NCBI GenBank assembly: GCA_004009845.1
Contig: RMBW01000030.1
Span: 1 to 64,000 of the forward strand
Length of the DNA: 64,000 nt
Origin: Davidsoniella eucalypti
Lineage: Eukaryota; Ascomycota; Sordariomycetes; Microascales; Ceratocystidaceae
Reading direction: 5' to 3'
In this document: positions 19,850 to 30,830 of the stretch, piece after piece
Layout: each line of letters opens with the position of its first letter
Numbering within the stretch: the first letter of the stretch is position 1
Made by a program: the position numbers and the translations under genes
The notes under the pieces: model-generated
Seen by the model: the letters and a program-made list of their open reading frames with translations, nothing else
Told to the model about the DNA's origin: nothing
Databases searched by the model: none

Positions 19850-22140
19850 GATGGGTGAAGTAGAAGACTGCTAAGACAGGTGCGGAGGTAGTTGTCGGAA
19901 TGCACCAAAGAGACTAAGAGAGAGGAGAGAGAGGTAGTGAGATGGTGAAGAGAAGATTCCAATTCAAGGATAGTGTAGGGATATCATGATTAATGTAGTT
20001 TCTTTTCTTTTCTGTGTAGTTCTGATCATCTTGAATAAATATCATAGAGGTTACTGATAGACATTTTTGTCAATGCTGAAATTGCTCAAGTTCAAAACTA
20101 TGTTAGATTTCTGGTATACAAGCCAAGATTTCCTATTTTGCCGATCTTTTCTTTCCTAGATGGTCAATGCTGTTGTTAGTCAAGTAAAAGCTTAGGAAAA
20201 CCCAATTTTTGGTCACGGAAAATATTACAGCATTGCTACAAAATCACTCTCATATTATGGTTAAAGCCTCGCTGAGCCCGAAAGAAAAGGGGGAAAGCAA
20301 AGAATTCTAAATGGTTACACGACTTTACACATTGACTTATTTCTAGTCAGCTTCTATCGATACCATAAACTGTATGTACATGTAAAACTATATTACTACA
20401 TGTTGCTGATACTCTACATATGCCAGTGTGTCCGAGTATTTGAGTCCATGTATCACGCAGTCATGTCAAGTGCCAAAGCATGATTTAGTCATTCTTGACT
20501 CTACCAATGCTTAAGCTACTGTAAGTCAGGCAGATGCCTTTCTGGTCAACATATGCTCTCTCTAAGAATATCCTTCAAGAACAATACCCATGTTAATTAT
20601 TGTTTATAGTCTAGTGTCAAAAACGGTGGGCTGTACAGCGGAGTTCCCGCCTTGGACAACCGTAGAGGACACAAACTTCGAGGAACTTTCGGTGAGAAAT
20701 TGAGAGTCATGGCCCTCGAAAGTATCGAGCTATACAGCCCGAAAGTTGGGCCTTGTAAAGACTACGGGCACACCAAGTGCGCCCAGCTTTCTGAATCATG
20801 TAACAAACTAAAACCCTATGGGTCTACCCTCCTCACTATAATGTGACCATTAAGCGAGAGGTTGATATGTGTGCGGAAAAATTAGTGTCGAGTCAATGTC
20901 GTGAGTTTTGACATTTTCAAGTGCCGGGCATGACCAGCATCAGCCATGCTTAGTCATCTTTCTTTCTACCCAATTCTCATTATAACTTGTTCACATGGCT
21001 TATAAAGCCCTCCTACTATAGCCCATAGCTTCTAGGGGTTTTCAATTTGCCGGGACTGGTCCAAGCCTTGATGTATCTCTTGTTTAAATGCCCGTGATAT
21101 GAAAAAAAAAAAAAATTATGCACTGTAGAATTTCGAAAGGAGATCTAGGATCAGAATACCAATGCTGGCTTGGTCCCAACTGATGCCTGTGCTCTTATCT
21201 ACATGTGTCGTATCTTACTGGTCCGGTATATGGTGATACATCGAAATTCTCGCATTGGTGCATGAGCACACAGAGGTATTGATAGACTCCAGAGAAGAAG
21301 AAACATATAAATTATGGAAAAGGCCTAGAAGATCTAAACGTATCCATAAAAGAAGATAATGCCCAACTGGGTCTTAGTTATGAAAAGCAAAAAATATATA
21401 TCTAGTTATATATTGGGCCTGCGTAGGAAATTTCAACCCAATTTGAATTATAAGAAAAAGAGTTAGGTGATGAAGCTATTAGTTTCATACATATAGGTTC
21501 TAGCCAAATTTAACGCTATTAATGACGATTATGATGATTCAAAACAAAAGCCAACCTTAACAGATTGAGTTTCTCAGCGCTCAAGATGCAAGGTCATTCA
21601 TTGTAAGTCTTGGTTTTTAGAAAGTCAGATCAAACCTTGTTAGGAATGGCAGGCAGGGAGATCACATCTTCTTTTTCTCTCCATAACTAGTTAGTTTTGT
21701 TTTGAATTTTGTTAGTTTTTGCATTCTTATATTATCATTCTATCCTATCTATAAATAAAAATCTATACATTTGATACAATATTTGTTTTTCTCCATGTTG
21801 TATTGAGAATACGCCTCTTTCGAAGTAAACTTGCTAGTCTTCCTCTAGATCACGCTCCTCATGATGTTCTTCAGTTATCGTACTTCGCTTGTCTATGGGT
21901 CTATATAGTCTCGGCATCTTGTCTCAGTTTTAACTAAGTAAATGAGCTTGAGTTTACTTCTAGTTTAAATTACTTCACAAACGTAATTCGACTCTCACAC
22001 CACTATAGATTCGATATTTTGTAGTGGCCAACTGATGCCTTAATATAAACATTTCCAAGGCAACGTTTTTCCTCCACACATTGTATCTTTATATCTTTAA
22101 TATGCTTTAATCTACCTCTATTGTTCTTATCACCTGCTAC
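19850..22140. other. AT-rich spacer with one GC-richer fold-back island (20,628-20,740)
   Basis: No supportable gene. The only distinctive stretch is 20,620-20,850, richer in G+C than its surroundings. There GGGCTGTACAGC (20,628-20,639) pairs with GCTATACAGCCC (20,729-20,740), and an inner ACTTCGAGG pairs with CCTCGAAAGT. A 64-codon ORF there (20,652-20,846) resembles nothing I know. Confidence 0.4.
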
Positions 22141-22146
22141 AGTAAT

Positions 22147-23250
22147 TCATGCTTTCTCTTGGCATTGATCACACAGCTCAGCATCCATAATATCCTTGCA
22201 TGACTCTTCTTCGACATCATTCATAAAAGCACTAACTATTGTCCGCCGACAACCGGATGTTGATACAAACGCCTCAATCTCTACTTGGTTGCGCACATGC
22301 AGGGAGCTACCATTCGGATCTCGCCGGCTTGGGCGTCCACTGTGTACAATAATAGACTCACCATCTCTCCTGCTCCCGTCTGCCATGCCCTGTCTATTAC
22401 GAGATCGACAAGCCCATACCGCTGCTCCACGTGAACCACAGCTATGATTCCTTCAACATGGACTCCAAAATCCAAGCCTATTGTTGCCATGATCCATCGA
22501 TGCTTTGATCTCGGAACCAATCCTCGAACATCTTGGGTAACATAGCGAGGCCGGCAGTAGTACCAGTGGGCAACTATATTAGTTGAAGCTCACCCAGCTT
22601 TGATCTGTACCAAATATCTGTGATGGCAGTATGGAATTAATCGATGTAGATCCGCTGAAACAACTCAGCACAGCAACCCATCGGGGTAGTCGAAAAACTC
22701 CCCAGCGCTAATGATATCGGCACTAACAATCACCAACCGGCTACTCGTGGTAGCCCCTTTCGCCCACCATGTAAAGACGGCTAAAAGCGGATGCAGTCAA
22801 CACCCATCGCCATCGCCCGAGTGGCCAAGTCCACTATCAGCGCTACAGACGACACAACTACAATATTGATACCATTGTTCTGCATTACGGCATGAACAAT
22901 GTGCTCTTGCCAGGAGTACGCTGAGGAGTGGTTGTTCATTCTTCAAGGACATGATCGTTAATTAGCCAAGTTTCCCTAGGCCCAAACAGACTACACAAGC
23001 TAGTCTCCTTTTTCACCTTTATATCCACCTCCCAATTGTACTGTAACTGCTTCTTGAATTTATTGGAAGGCTGGCGCTGCATCCCACACTCACCTACCTT
23101 GTCTGACCGCTTACACTTAGCATATTTAGCAACCAGCTTGGTCTCAAGACTCGCTAACATGGGATCCATTGGATTGTCCCTCTTCTTTGTGGCCAACTTA
23201 GGGTATTCAGGACTGTGCTTTAAACACCTTAAATAGGTCGCTAGTGCCAT
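22147..23250 (-). pseudogene. RecQ-like (telomere-linked type) helicase relic, second locus
   Basis: Broken minus-strand frames. At 23,250-22,936 a segment (NPMDPMLASLETKLVAKYAK) is comparable to the one in the 16-kb chimera. Near 22,880-22,700 a helicase-like core strand is interrupted by stops (NNGINIVVVSSVALIVDLAT then RAMAMGVDC). At 22,300-22,150 there is a cysteine cluster (GCRRTIVSAF ... ELCDQCQEK) like the zinc-binding end of RecQ helicases. Order and orientation match a collapsed helicase gene with much sequence deleted. The stops and frame changes make it non-functional. Confidence 0.6.
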
Positions 23251-23869
23251 TGATTAGATAAGTATTTAACTGTCCATGAGCAGGCTCTGTCTGAGAAGTA
23301 GTTCTTTCCCCTTAGTTTCTATAGGTGGAGGTATAACAACCAGCACATTCAGTCTGTTGTCTGTTTTGGATGATACTGTCTTTCGAGATATCTTGGAAGA
23401 ACTGGATGGTCACCGAGTTGTGATTTATGTCGATTTCAGGCTTCTAGTAACATCTCTTCAGAATGGGAATACCATAGTCTTCCAAATATCAAAAACCCTT
23501 CTCTGTGTGTGATTAAACGCCTATCGGTTTAGGAACATCTAAAAATCTACCAAGAATCCGTCGTTTGAATGAGTTTATTTTCATAGGCAGGTTTTTTGTT
23601 TTGGATACTTTGAAAATATATTTCATGAAGGCCAGCAGAAAAAACAACGGTGTCCCAAAACGGCAAAATGGGTATAGGGTTGGGGCTAATGCTTGTGCAA
23701 ATAGGATATCCCTTTTTTTATAGGTGTGACCTTACCTCGTTGCAATAGCTTAGTTCAACACTAGTCTTTTTCCCCCATCTTGACCAATTTACTGCGGTTT
23801 CACCGTATCCCATTTATACTCAATGTTTTATTACCAACCATCATAATTATTACATCAACTTAGAAAGCC

Positions 23870-24237
23870 TTGGAGGAGTTTGTTGAGCTCAACAAGGAGT
23901 ATAATATGCTCATTTGTCTCCTGTGTAAGACAGCAGTTACACTCAAGAAAATTAGACATCATTTCAGCTACATACATAAATTAGAAAGATGTTTTGTAAG
24001 ATATTACACATCACTATGCCACTATGGATTTGCCACGTCCAAGTGTGCCGAGGGAGGCCTGCCATCAAACAGCTTGCTGTCTATAATGGATATAGTTGCT
24101 CTGTGTGTCGATATCTCTCAATAAGCTATATGGCTATCTCCAACCACCGTAGTGAAGTAAACCATAAACCAACGGGCCCTAAGTCAACTGGGGTACGATT
24201 ACAGGCTTGGCTGAAAAGGACGATACGATCAAGGTAA
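23870..24237 (+). pseudogene. OrsD-like / DUF3505-type zinc-finger relic
   Basis: The plus-strand frame reads MEEFVELNKEYNMLICLLCK, TAVTLKKIRHHFSYIHKLE, matching the C-x2-C...H...H pattern of the N-terminal domain found in OrsD-like proteins and at the start of giant telomere-linked helicases. The frame shifts near 24,040 into the overlapping ORF. It lies in opposite orientation to the helicase relic at 22.1-23.25 kb, so it is either from another copy or was inverted. Confidence 0.5.
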
Positions 24238-24649
24238 TAGAGGGCAAAAAGATGATTATGTTGTTGAAACTGCAAGAGAGCATCTTAGTCATGGTCGAAG
24301 ATTCTCAATCGTCAAGTGAATTACAACTGTATCAATCCGTTTTTGCAATTATCATGATGAGCATATGTACATGTTCATACATCTGACTTTGCCTGATTTT
24401 AGTGGTTTCTCTGTCTGACTCTTTACCTTTCTGTCTATCTAATTCACTTCATTCTATGATGTTATTTAGGTCGTAATACTTCCTTGTATAATTGAATTCC
24501 ATAGACAAATAATGCCCGTATCTTTATATGTAGATGCCGAAGCTTAGGACATTTACTGTGAACCAACATATGAGTCTGATACAATTATATCTGAGTGGAC
24601 TTCTTTTTTCACAATGGCAATATGGGTCTAGGCTTGGGGTTAATGCTTG

Positions 24650-24950
24650 TACAGATAGGAGATTTGTCCAAAGACGAAAAGGCCCCTTCGTTGTGGGTTT
24701 TTAAGACCGGCCATATTAGTAATGTCGCTGTCTATTCTCTCGCATCTATTGATGGATTTCGTGATGCACCGTTTTGTGAGGCCTTGAGCCTGTTTCTTCC
24801 CTCTCGAGGGACGTTCTCACCAACGACCGCCCACCCCATTTTCTCTACACTTTTCGATCGCTAGTCTCCCGAGCCTCATCTCCGCTGTTCAGAGATTCAC
24901 ACTCACACTCGGAGGGAAATACTTTGAAGGTTCCAGTTGCCCACATTTCC
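24650..24950 (+). repeat. Duplication B, partial third copy
   Basis: Aligns with about 3150-3410: TTTGTCCAAAGACGAA, CGTTGTGGGTTTTTAAGA, ATGTCGCTGTC, TCTCGCATCTATTGAT, TTTTGTGAGGCCTTGAG and AGTCTCCCGAG. No 5S sequence is present. The adjacent text at about 24,624 (GGCTTGGGGTTAATGCTTGT) recurs diverged at about 23,675. Confidence 0.65.
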
Positions 24951-25875
24951 GGCTCTTCTTGTGTTGTGCTTTGCATTTCATTTGATCATGCCAACACAAC
25001 CCTGTGATAGCTTCTCCTTGATTCGCTCCCTCACAATGAAAACACAGAGGAAACAACACCATGCGTTTTCCAGCAACCTACCAGGTAGACGGCTGTGAAG
25101 AAAGTTTAGATAAATAAATAGAAGATCCCATAAAAAATGGCTAAAATGAAGAGTACGAAGATATTCGATTAATTCAGTTCTGTCCAAGCACTAATACAGC
25201 TACAGCTTTCTTGTTGATGGTGGCAGGCTAATGGAGTATCTGAACATATTGGATTTGTAGGACGTCCGTTGTTTTTAAGGTAACCCTTTTTTATTTATTT
25301 ATTTTTAGGAAACCAAGGCAAGACAAAATCATGTGTAACCCTAAAGACGGACATCAAAGTAAAATAATTAATAACTGATCGCATTAACTAACTAGGAACT
25401 ACTACGTAAATTTATTGACAAGACAAATGACACAAGGCTTTAAGTTATAGTGAATAACCCCAACTTTTGAAATATACTTACTTAACCAAGACCTTATATA
25501 TCCCTAGCAGTCATATCACATTGCAATAACATGCTACATGGCAATATTAAAAGCAGAATCAGAAGTTCAATAAACTAATGTCATGAAGTTCTATATAACG
25601 AAATATACTACTAAAGTTTTACAAAACAATAACAAAAAGAGAAAGGCCATGATCAAATGAATCCAGAAGATGAAGTGGGAAGCTAGCTCACAAGGAAACA
25701 ACAGCTAGCTATTGGGTTATCCAAGCATCTAGGACATGGAAAAGATAACTCCTATGCAATATAAATATCGCAAACCAGCAGGAGAGGCAAGAAAGCAAGT
25801 CATAATAGAATACCATTGGCTCTGCGAGCGCTTGTATGGTGGTTGTAAGAAAAGGCATCAAAATTGCCCAGATAT
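24951..25875. other. AT-rich spacer, no gene seen
   Basis: No supportable feature. This marks the approximate right limit of the relic-dense part of the window. Confidence 0.35.
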
Positions 25876-26480
25876 CTAAGCATCAGGGGAAACAGAGAAG
25901 CCGGCCTTCTCGCAGGTGTGTTCCTGGGTAGAGTAGACCTGGTCGGTGTTGGCCTCCCACGAAGGGTTGGTGACGACACCAGTGTCGGTGCACTGGAGGT
26001 TAGTGGTGTAGTGACCGGTCTTGTTGAAACTGTGGTGTAGAGTTAGCAAGTTGATCAAACAAATATATATATCGGGTTATAAAGAGAATAGACTTACGCG
26101 TCACTGCCGCACTGCCACGCCTGGTTGAGGGTAAGCAGACCCGAATCGGCAACGTACTCGAACTTCATGGTCTGGGCGACAGTACCGGTGCAGTCATAGT
26201 ACTGGCCAGCAATGAAGAAGCCGGGGTAAGTGGTGCTGAAGGCCTTGCACTCAACAGCACCATCGATGGCAGCGTTGGTCGCGCTGAAGCTAACATAGCC
26301 CTGGGGGACGGAGTGAGCGGGAGTGCTGAAGGTGTTGGTCCAGTGGAAGTCAAAGTCAGTGATTTCCCAGCCCCGGAAGTTGTTGGAAGGCTCAACACAG
26401 CCGAGCTGCTCAGTCTGAGGAAGAGAAACGGCCATGGCGCCGGCAGCAACAATGACAGCAGTGAAGACAGTGGAAACCAT
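25876..26480 (-). CDS. Secreted cysteine-rich protein, AA1-like (Alt a 1/PevD1-like) fold, 178 aa
   Basis: Two exons, 26,480-26,098 and 26,029-25,876, with a 68-bp intron (donor GTAAGT, branch TGCTAAC, acceptor CACAG); spliced length 537 bp. The start was chosen at 26,480 because it opens a good signal peptide (MVSTVFTAVIVAAGAMAVS); the longer upstream frame is leader sequence. The mature protein has six cysteines (three possible disulfides) and a succession of beta-strand-like segments: WEITDFDFHW, GYVSFSATN, VECKAF, YYDCTG, MKFEYV and LTLNQAWQC. This order and spacing resemble the AA1-like domain of Alternaria Alt a 1 and Verticillium PevD1, secreted proteins recognised by plants or acting as allergens. 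The fold assignment is inferred from pattern, not from a search. An N-glycosylation site (NKT) is present. Confidence 0.75.
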
Positions 26481-29400
26481 TTTGAATATTAGAAAGGTAG
26501 TAAGTGGATGATAGATGAAATGTTGGTAGTTGGAATGCAAAGATGTGCTTAAAATGAAAGATTGAATAAGTTGAGTTGGTAAAGATGAAGGTAATGTAAG
26601 ATGAGGAGCGAATGAAGTGAGGTGAGGAGGAAAGGGAAGAGAAGAAAACAAAACTAGAGGAGGACAGACTGCCTTTTATATAAAGATCTTGGATGATATT
26701 TACTACAGAGACTTGGGATGTTACCTATTGCAGTGTTGTACAGCTCTCCTTGCCCGAGATGAGAAAGGTAGTTGCTCTCTCACCAACCACTGATGCCATC
26801 ATTGTCGAACCAAGCTCCATATTGCTGCTAGAAGGGGTGTATGTAAGGCGAGTGTTAGGGTATACAAATCCTGCACAAACTTTGTATCAAGCCCAGCCTG
26901 GCAACTACTCCCGGTGCAGTGTCTAGAAGCAATTACCATGATGGAAAGTACATGCTTCATAGTGACTACAGCTAATAGCACGATAAAAAAAATAATAACC
27001 AATCTCATAGCTGTTCAAGCTTTGACCACTACATGGCACCATGATCATTAAGAAGCGGGCTTTTCGACCGGATTATCTTCGCAGGCTCTTCTGATCTACA
27101 CCATGATCCAGAATAAAAATACGGGTTTTAGGGGATAAGGTAGCTATTATCATCATCACCCATTGTTACAAGCTCCCAAACTCTTGAGCTTGGGTGTAGG
27201 GACGGTAAGCCAAAATACCATTTCTCGTATTTCAAGGCTAGAGTTGACCCTAGTCCGCATTGAGCAATAATAGCTTGGTTATGTATATCAACCCTATGTA
27301 CTACCTTATCTAATGGCCCATCGCTGCCGATCAAGCAACGGTCTGTTCTCTAACAAGAACATTATTTGCCGTTGCTCTTCTCTATTTTAACGGTTTTGCT
27401 GTAGCCTTTCTTTTCTTCTCGGCTAGGGCATAGTTATTACAATAGAGAGAAAAAAATAGTATCAAACACCTGTTTACAAGGCTATGGCTATGGTTTGGGT
27501 GCCATGAATTTTCGTATTATCTGATCCTATTGTATCGTTTTCCTCGTTTTGACAGCCCTAAACGAGCATCTGTGTTTATGTGTGAAATAGGCCTCCTATA
27601 TTGAGCTGGATTTTTGATTTTTGATTTTTAGGCTTTATTTTGTGTTTTGTATTGTACTGTATAACAAGGTACAAATCTAGCTATAAAAAAGGGATACTCC
27701 ATATATAATGTACATGTATATAGTAAGTTATACCTATCTAGGACACGATGCCTTTTTTATGCCGACTTTCAAAAACTACTTCCAGTTAAAGGGGTTTCTC
27801 ATTCTAGCGAAGTTTATGCGCTAACCATCTACCACACATGAACCTCATTACATCACGGAGTTGGTTATGATGGTGAAAGGCTCTGTAGATACATATCCCC
27901 ATGCCTTCGTCCAAGATTCAGTAACTAACTAGCTCTTCTCAGCTATGTGTATCGAAAGGCAATGCTGAGGGACTACCTTGAATGGCAGCTACATCAATGG
28001 TTATAGAAATTATAACCAAAGAATCACATCCCCAAAAGAGTTCACCCACCGAGAGTTGAAATGAAATGTCATCTAGTTCATGGTACTAGTGACTTATATA
28101 AGGTATTTCAGGCCATCTAGGAGGTCTTGAAGGACAAGGAAGACAGTTTTACCATTGAAGTTTGTGGTAAAGCAAAGATATAAATTACAGTACATTTAAA
28201 ATTCGTCCATGTGGGCAGGAAGACTGAATAGCCAGGTGACTTAATCTCATGGAACTTGTATTAGCTCTTGATCCAAGTCTCTCTTTTCTATGTATTAAAA
28301 AAGTGATCAATATTTATGACTTAGTAATTGCAGGTCAAGAGAAACGGGTTAAAGCCTACTTTGAACATAAGAGAAGGATCATAGCTAAATGCTGTGACTT
28401 TAGTAACTTACCTTAGATTTTTCAGTGTTTCATATTTTGGTAAGATTTGTACCTTCGTAATTATAAGCAACTTCTTGAGTATTTATTTCAGTCTGCAGTA
28501 GAGTCTACATCATGTCCTAGTCTAAAGTTACCTAAGTACCTAAGCCATGAAAGGGATAGTTTAGAAGAAAGGCAGTTAGCACCATACGTAACATGACTAG
28601 CCATCATACTTAATTTATATAATGTTTGGACGTTAACACCTCCCTTCTGTCTGAATGTATCTTAATGTTTAGATTGAAATTTGTTACTTTATAGCCTGAA
28701 TATACAAAGAAAGAGTAAACACTTAGAGCGTGATGGGCCTTTTTGTATTTTATTTTATTTTATTTTTATTTTTTTATTTTTTTTAGCTAAGAGTCACTAT
28801 CTGAGTAACTAACACTAAGTAATAGGAAGATCAAGAAGTAACAAAGAGTAGAATACATAGATGCAGGTATGTAGAGAAAAGTCAGGGCCTGCTTTTAGAA
28901 AGTATGGAGTGACGAATACTAGAAGAAAGTCAAAGATGGTACTTTATAAGATGTCTATTGGTATGTGCCTATTATAACTAGTTCTTTGCATTGTTCTTTG
29001 CTACTTCTTGATCTTAGACTTAACTTTTTCGGGGGGTTTTTCAACTCCTAGCTGCGACTATTAGACACATTAATATTGGCTAGAGTAAGCTCCTTTACCC
29101 TACTTACTGTTTCTACCACTCTACAGTTTGTAATAAGACTATTAAGCAATATTACATCATGGTCAAAGATTAAGAATTATACCTATATTACATATACCTA
29201 AGTATTTGAAAGCCAATTACAGAGACAAATGGTCTGGGAAAGAGAGTTAAAGTATGTCAAAAACGTCAGTAGGTGCTTTTAATTAGTTATAACCTGTTCC
29301 CCGCAGTATGAAATTACTAGGCAGGCACTTGAGAAACAAAATCAAAGCTAACATTTGACAGAGTACGCATTCTTGACAACATAAATTAGCCTAAGGTCGC

Positions 29401-30830
29401 TAGGTATCATTTTAGAAGTCTGATTTTTTAAACAAATAAAAATTTATATTGGTGGGCATCGTTATAAATGGGCTATTAGAGAGGGGACCAAGTTTGGTGC
29501 TAAGCCACTAGAACTAGCTAGGTAGAATAAGTCTTCCCTTTTCATCGTTTTTTTCATCATGGCATATGTATGTTCTAAATTGGCCAGGACTTGTCGCGGA
29601 GTGTCGCTCCGGCAGTGCTGTAAAGTTTCTATACTCAGTGATCTATCCTTTGATTTAGTCTCCGATTCTAACCAAGGATGGGTTTTGTAACTGAATGGCT
29701 TATGTCTTATAAGCTATTACAGCTTAACTATAGTTATGTATGTTAGTTAATTTTCAATTCATTAATCTTAAGGAGCTATATAGCTAAAGATGTTTGTTAG
29801 TTAGTTACTGATTAGGTATCATGTAAGTTGAGAAATGAATTGTTTTCTACTTTGAAAAGCATAATTTTGTTAATCATTTGATTATACGAGTGAACCTAGC
29901 ACTTATTATACGACAATCTTAGTCCCTACAAATTTATACAGTGACGTTTGGTAGTATGTTCATATGTAGTTGTACATAAAATTGAGCTATTAACATAGTC
30001 ACTATGACTACATACACTACCATTGAATTCGATCTTCTGATGTAGACACAAGCCTCCAGATATACATACAACCTTTATCACAGCTTCTTTACCCAAGATG
30101 AACTTCGTATTTGGAATGTATATAGCTGCAATCTGAATGTGTTATTTCTTAGATGAATTTACACTCAGACTACGTGATAGACTCCTTGGTGTTCCTAGTT
30201 GCTCGGGGTAAAAAGATCACATAGTATAGGGCGCAGAGAGGCTAAGGGAGCATAGTTGATATCAGATGAGTTAATAGTAAATATTGGAAAGTAGAAATTT
30301 ATTCTTGTAAACTTGACTGACTTGTATTTTTTTATTCTGAGTTCTAGATAAGGTGACCTTGTGGTCCTACTCATAGGAAAATGAGATATGGTAGAAGTAT
30401 GTGCTGTGAGTAGAGGAGATATATCATGATGCAGGGATAGTTCAGGACCCTAGAAGTCAGTCAAGTTTACAAGAACAGATCTCTACTTTTCAATCTTTAC
30501 TATTAGTCATCATCACTAACTATATATAATATGTATGGTTACAGAACATGAAATTAAGTCGTAATAAAGTCTAGAGATGGGTAAAGTCCAGGAGAACAAA
30601 ATAATTAAGTACATAAAAGAGTGCTAACAGGGTCCAGGCTAATAATGCCCTGTAGTGATAAAAGCAAAAACAAAGTAGAAGATAGGAAAGATCATCATTA
30701 ATATTGTGTCAATTATGTACAGGCGACAGATGAGATGGGAGAAATTGACAAGAGAGTTGAGAGTCAGAAACAGAGACTCTAGTATGTGGCAACCCTGAAA
30801 GAAAAAAAAACAATGTGTATGTGAAGGCAT
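26481..30830. other. Long AT-rich spacer without gene; T-rich tract and one mini-retroposon
   Basis: 4.3 kb with stops in all frames and no supportable gene. It contains a T-rich tract (28,739-28,785) and the mini-retroposon at 29,750-29,794. The first 200 bases are the AA1-like gene promoter and leader, with a TATA-like TTATATAAAG at about 26,676-26,685. Confidence 0.4.
29750..29794 (-). mobile_element. Ultra-short retroposon, copy f
   Basis: Minus orientation: tail remnant ATTTTC, then AATTCATTAATCTTAAGGAG, CTATATAGCTAAAGATG. It is flanked by the 9-bp direct repeat TGTTAGTTA at 29,741-29,749 and 29,795-29,803. It lies well away from the duplicated blocks, showing that the family is dispersed. 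Confidence 0.7.

Noticed and set aside
28739..28785. T-rich tract considered as the tail of a retroposon
   Set aside because: No core of the mini-element and no flanking duplication; treated as simple sequence.
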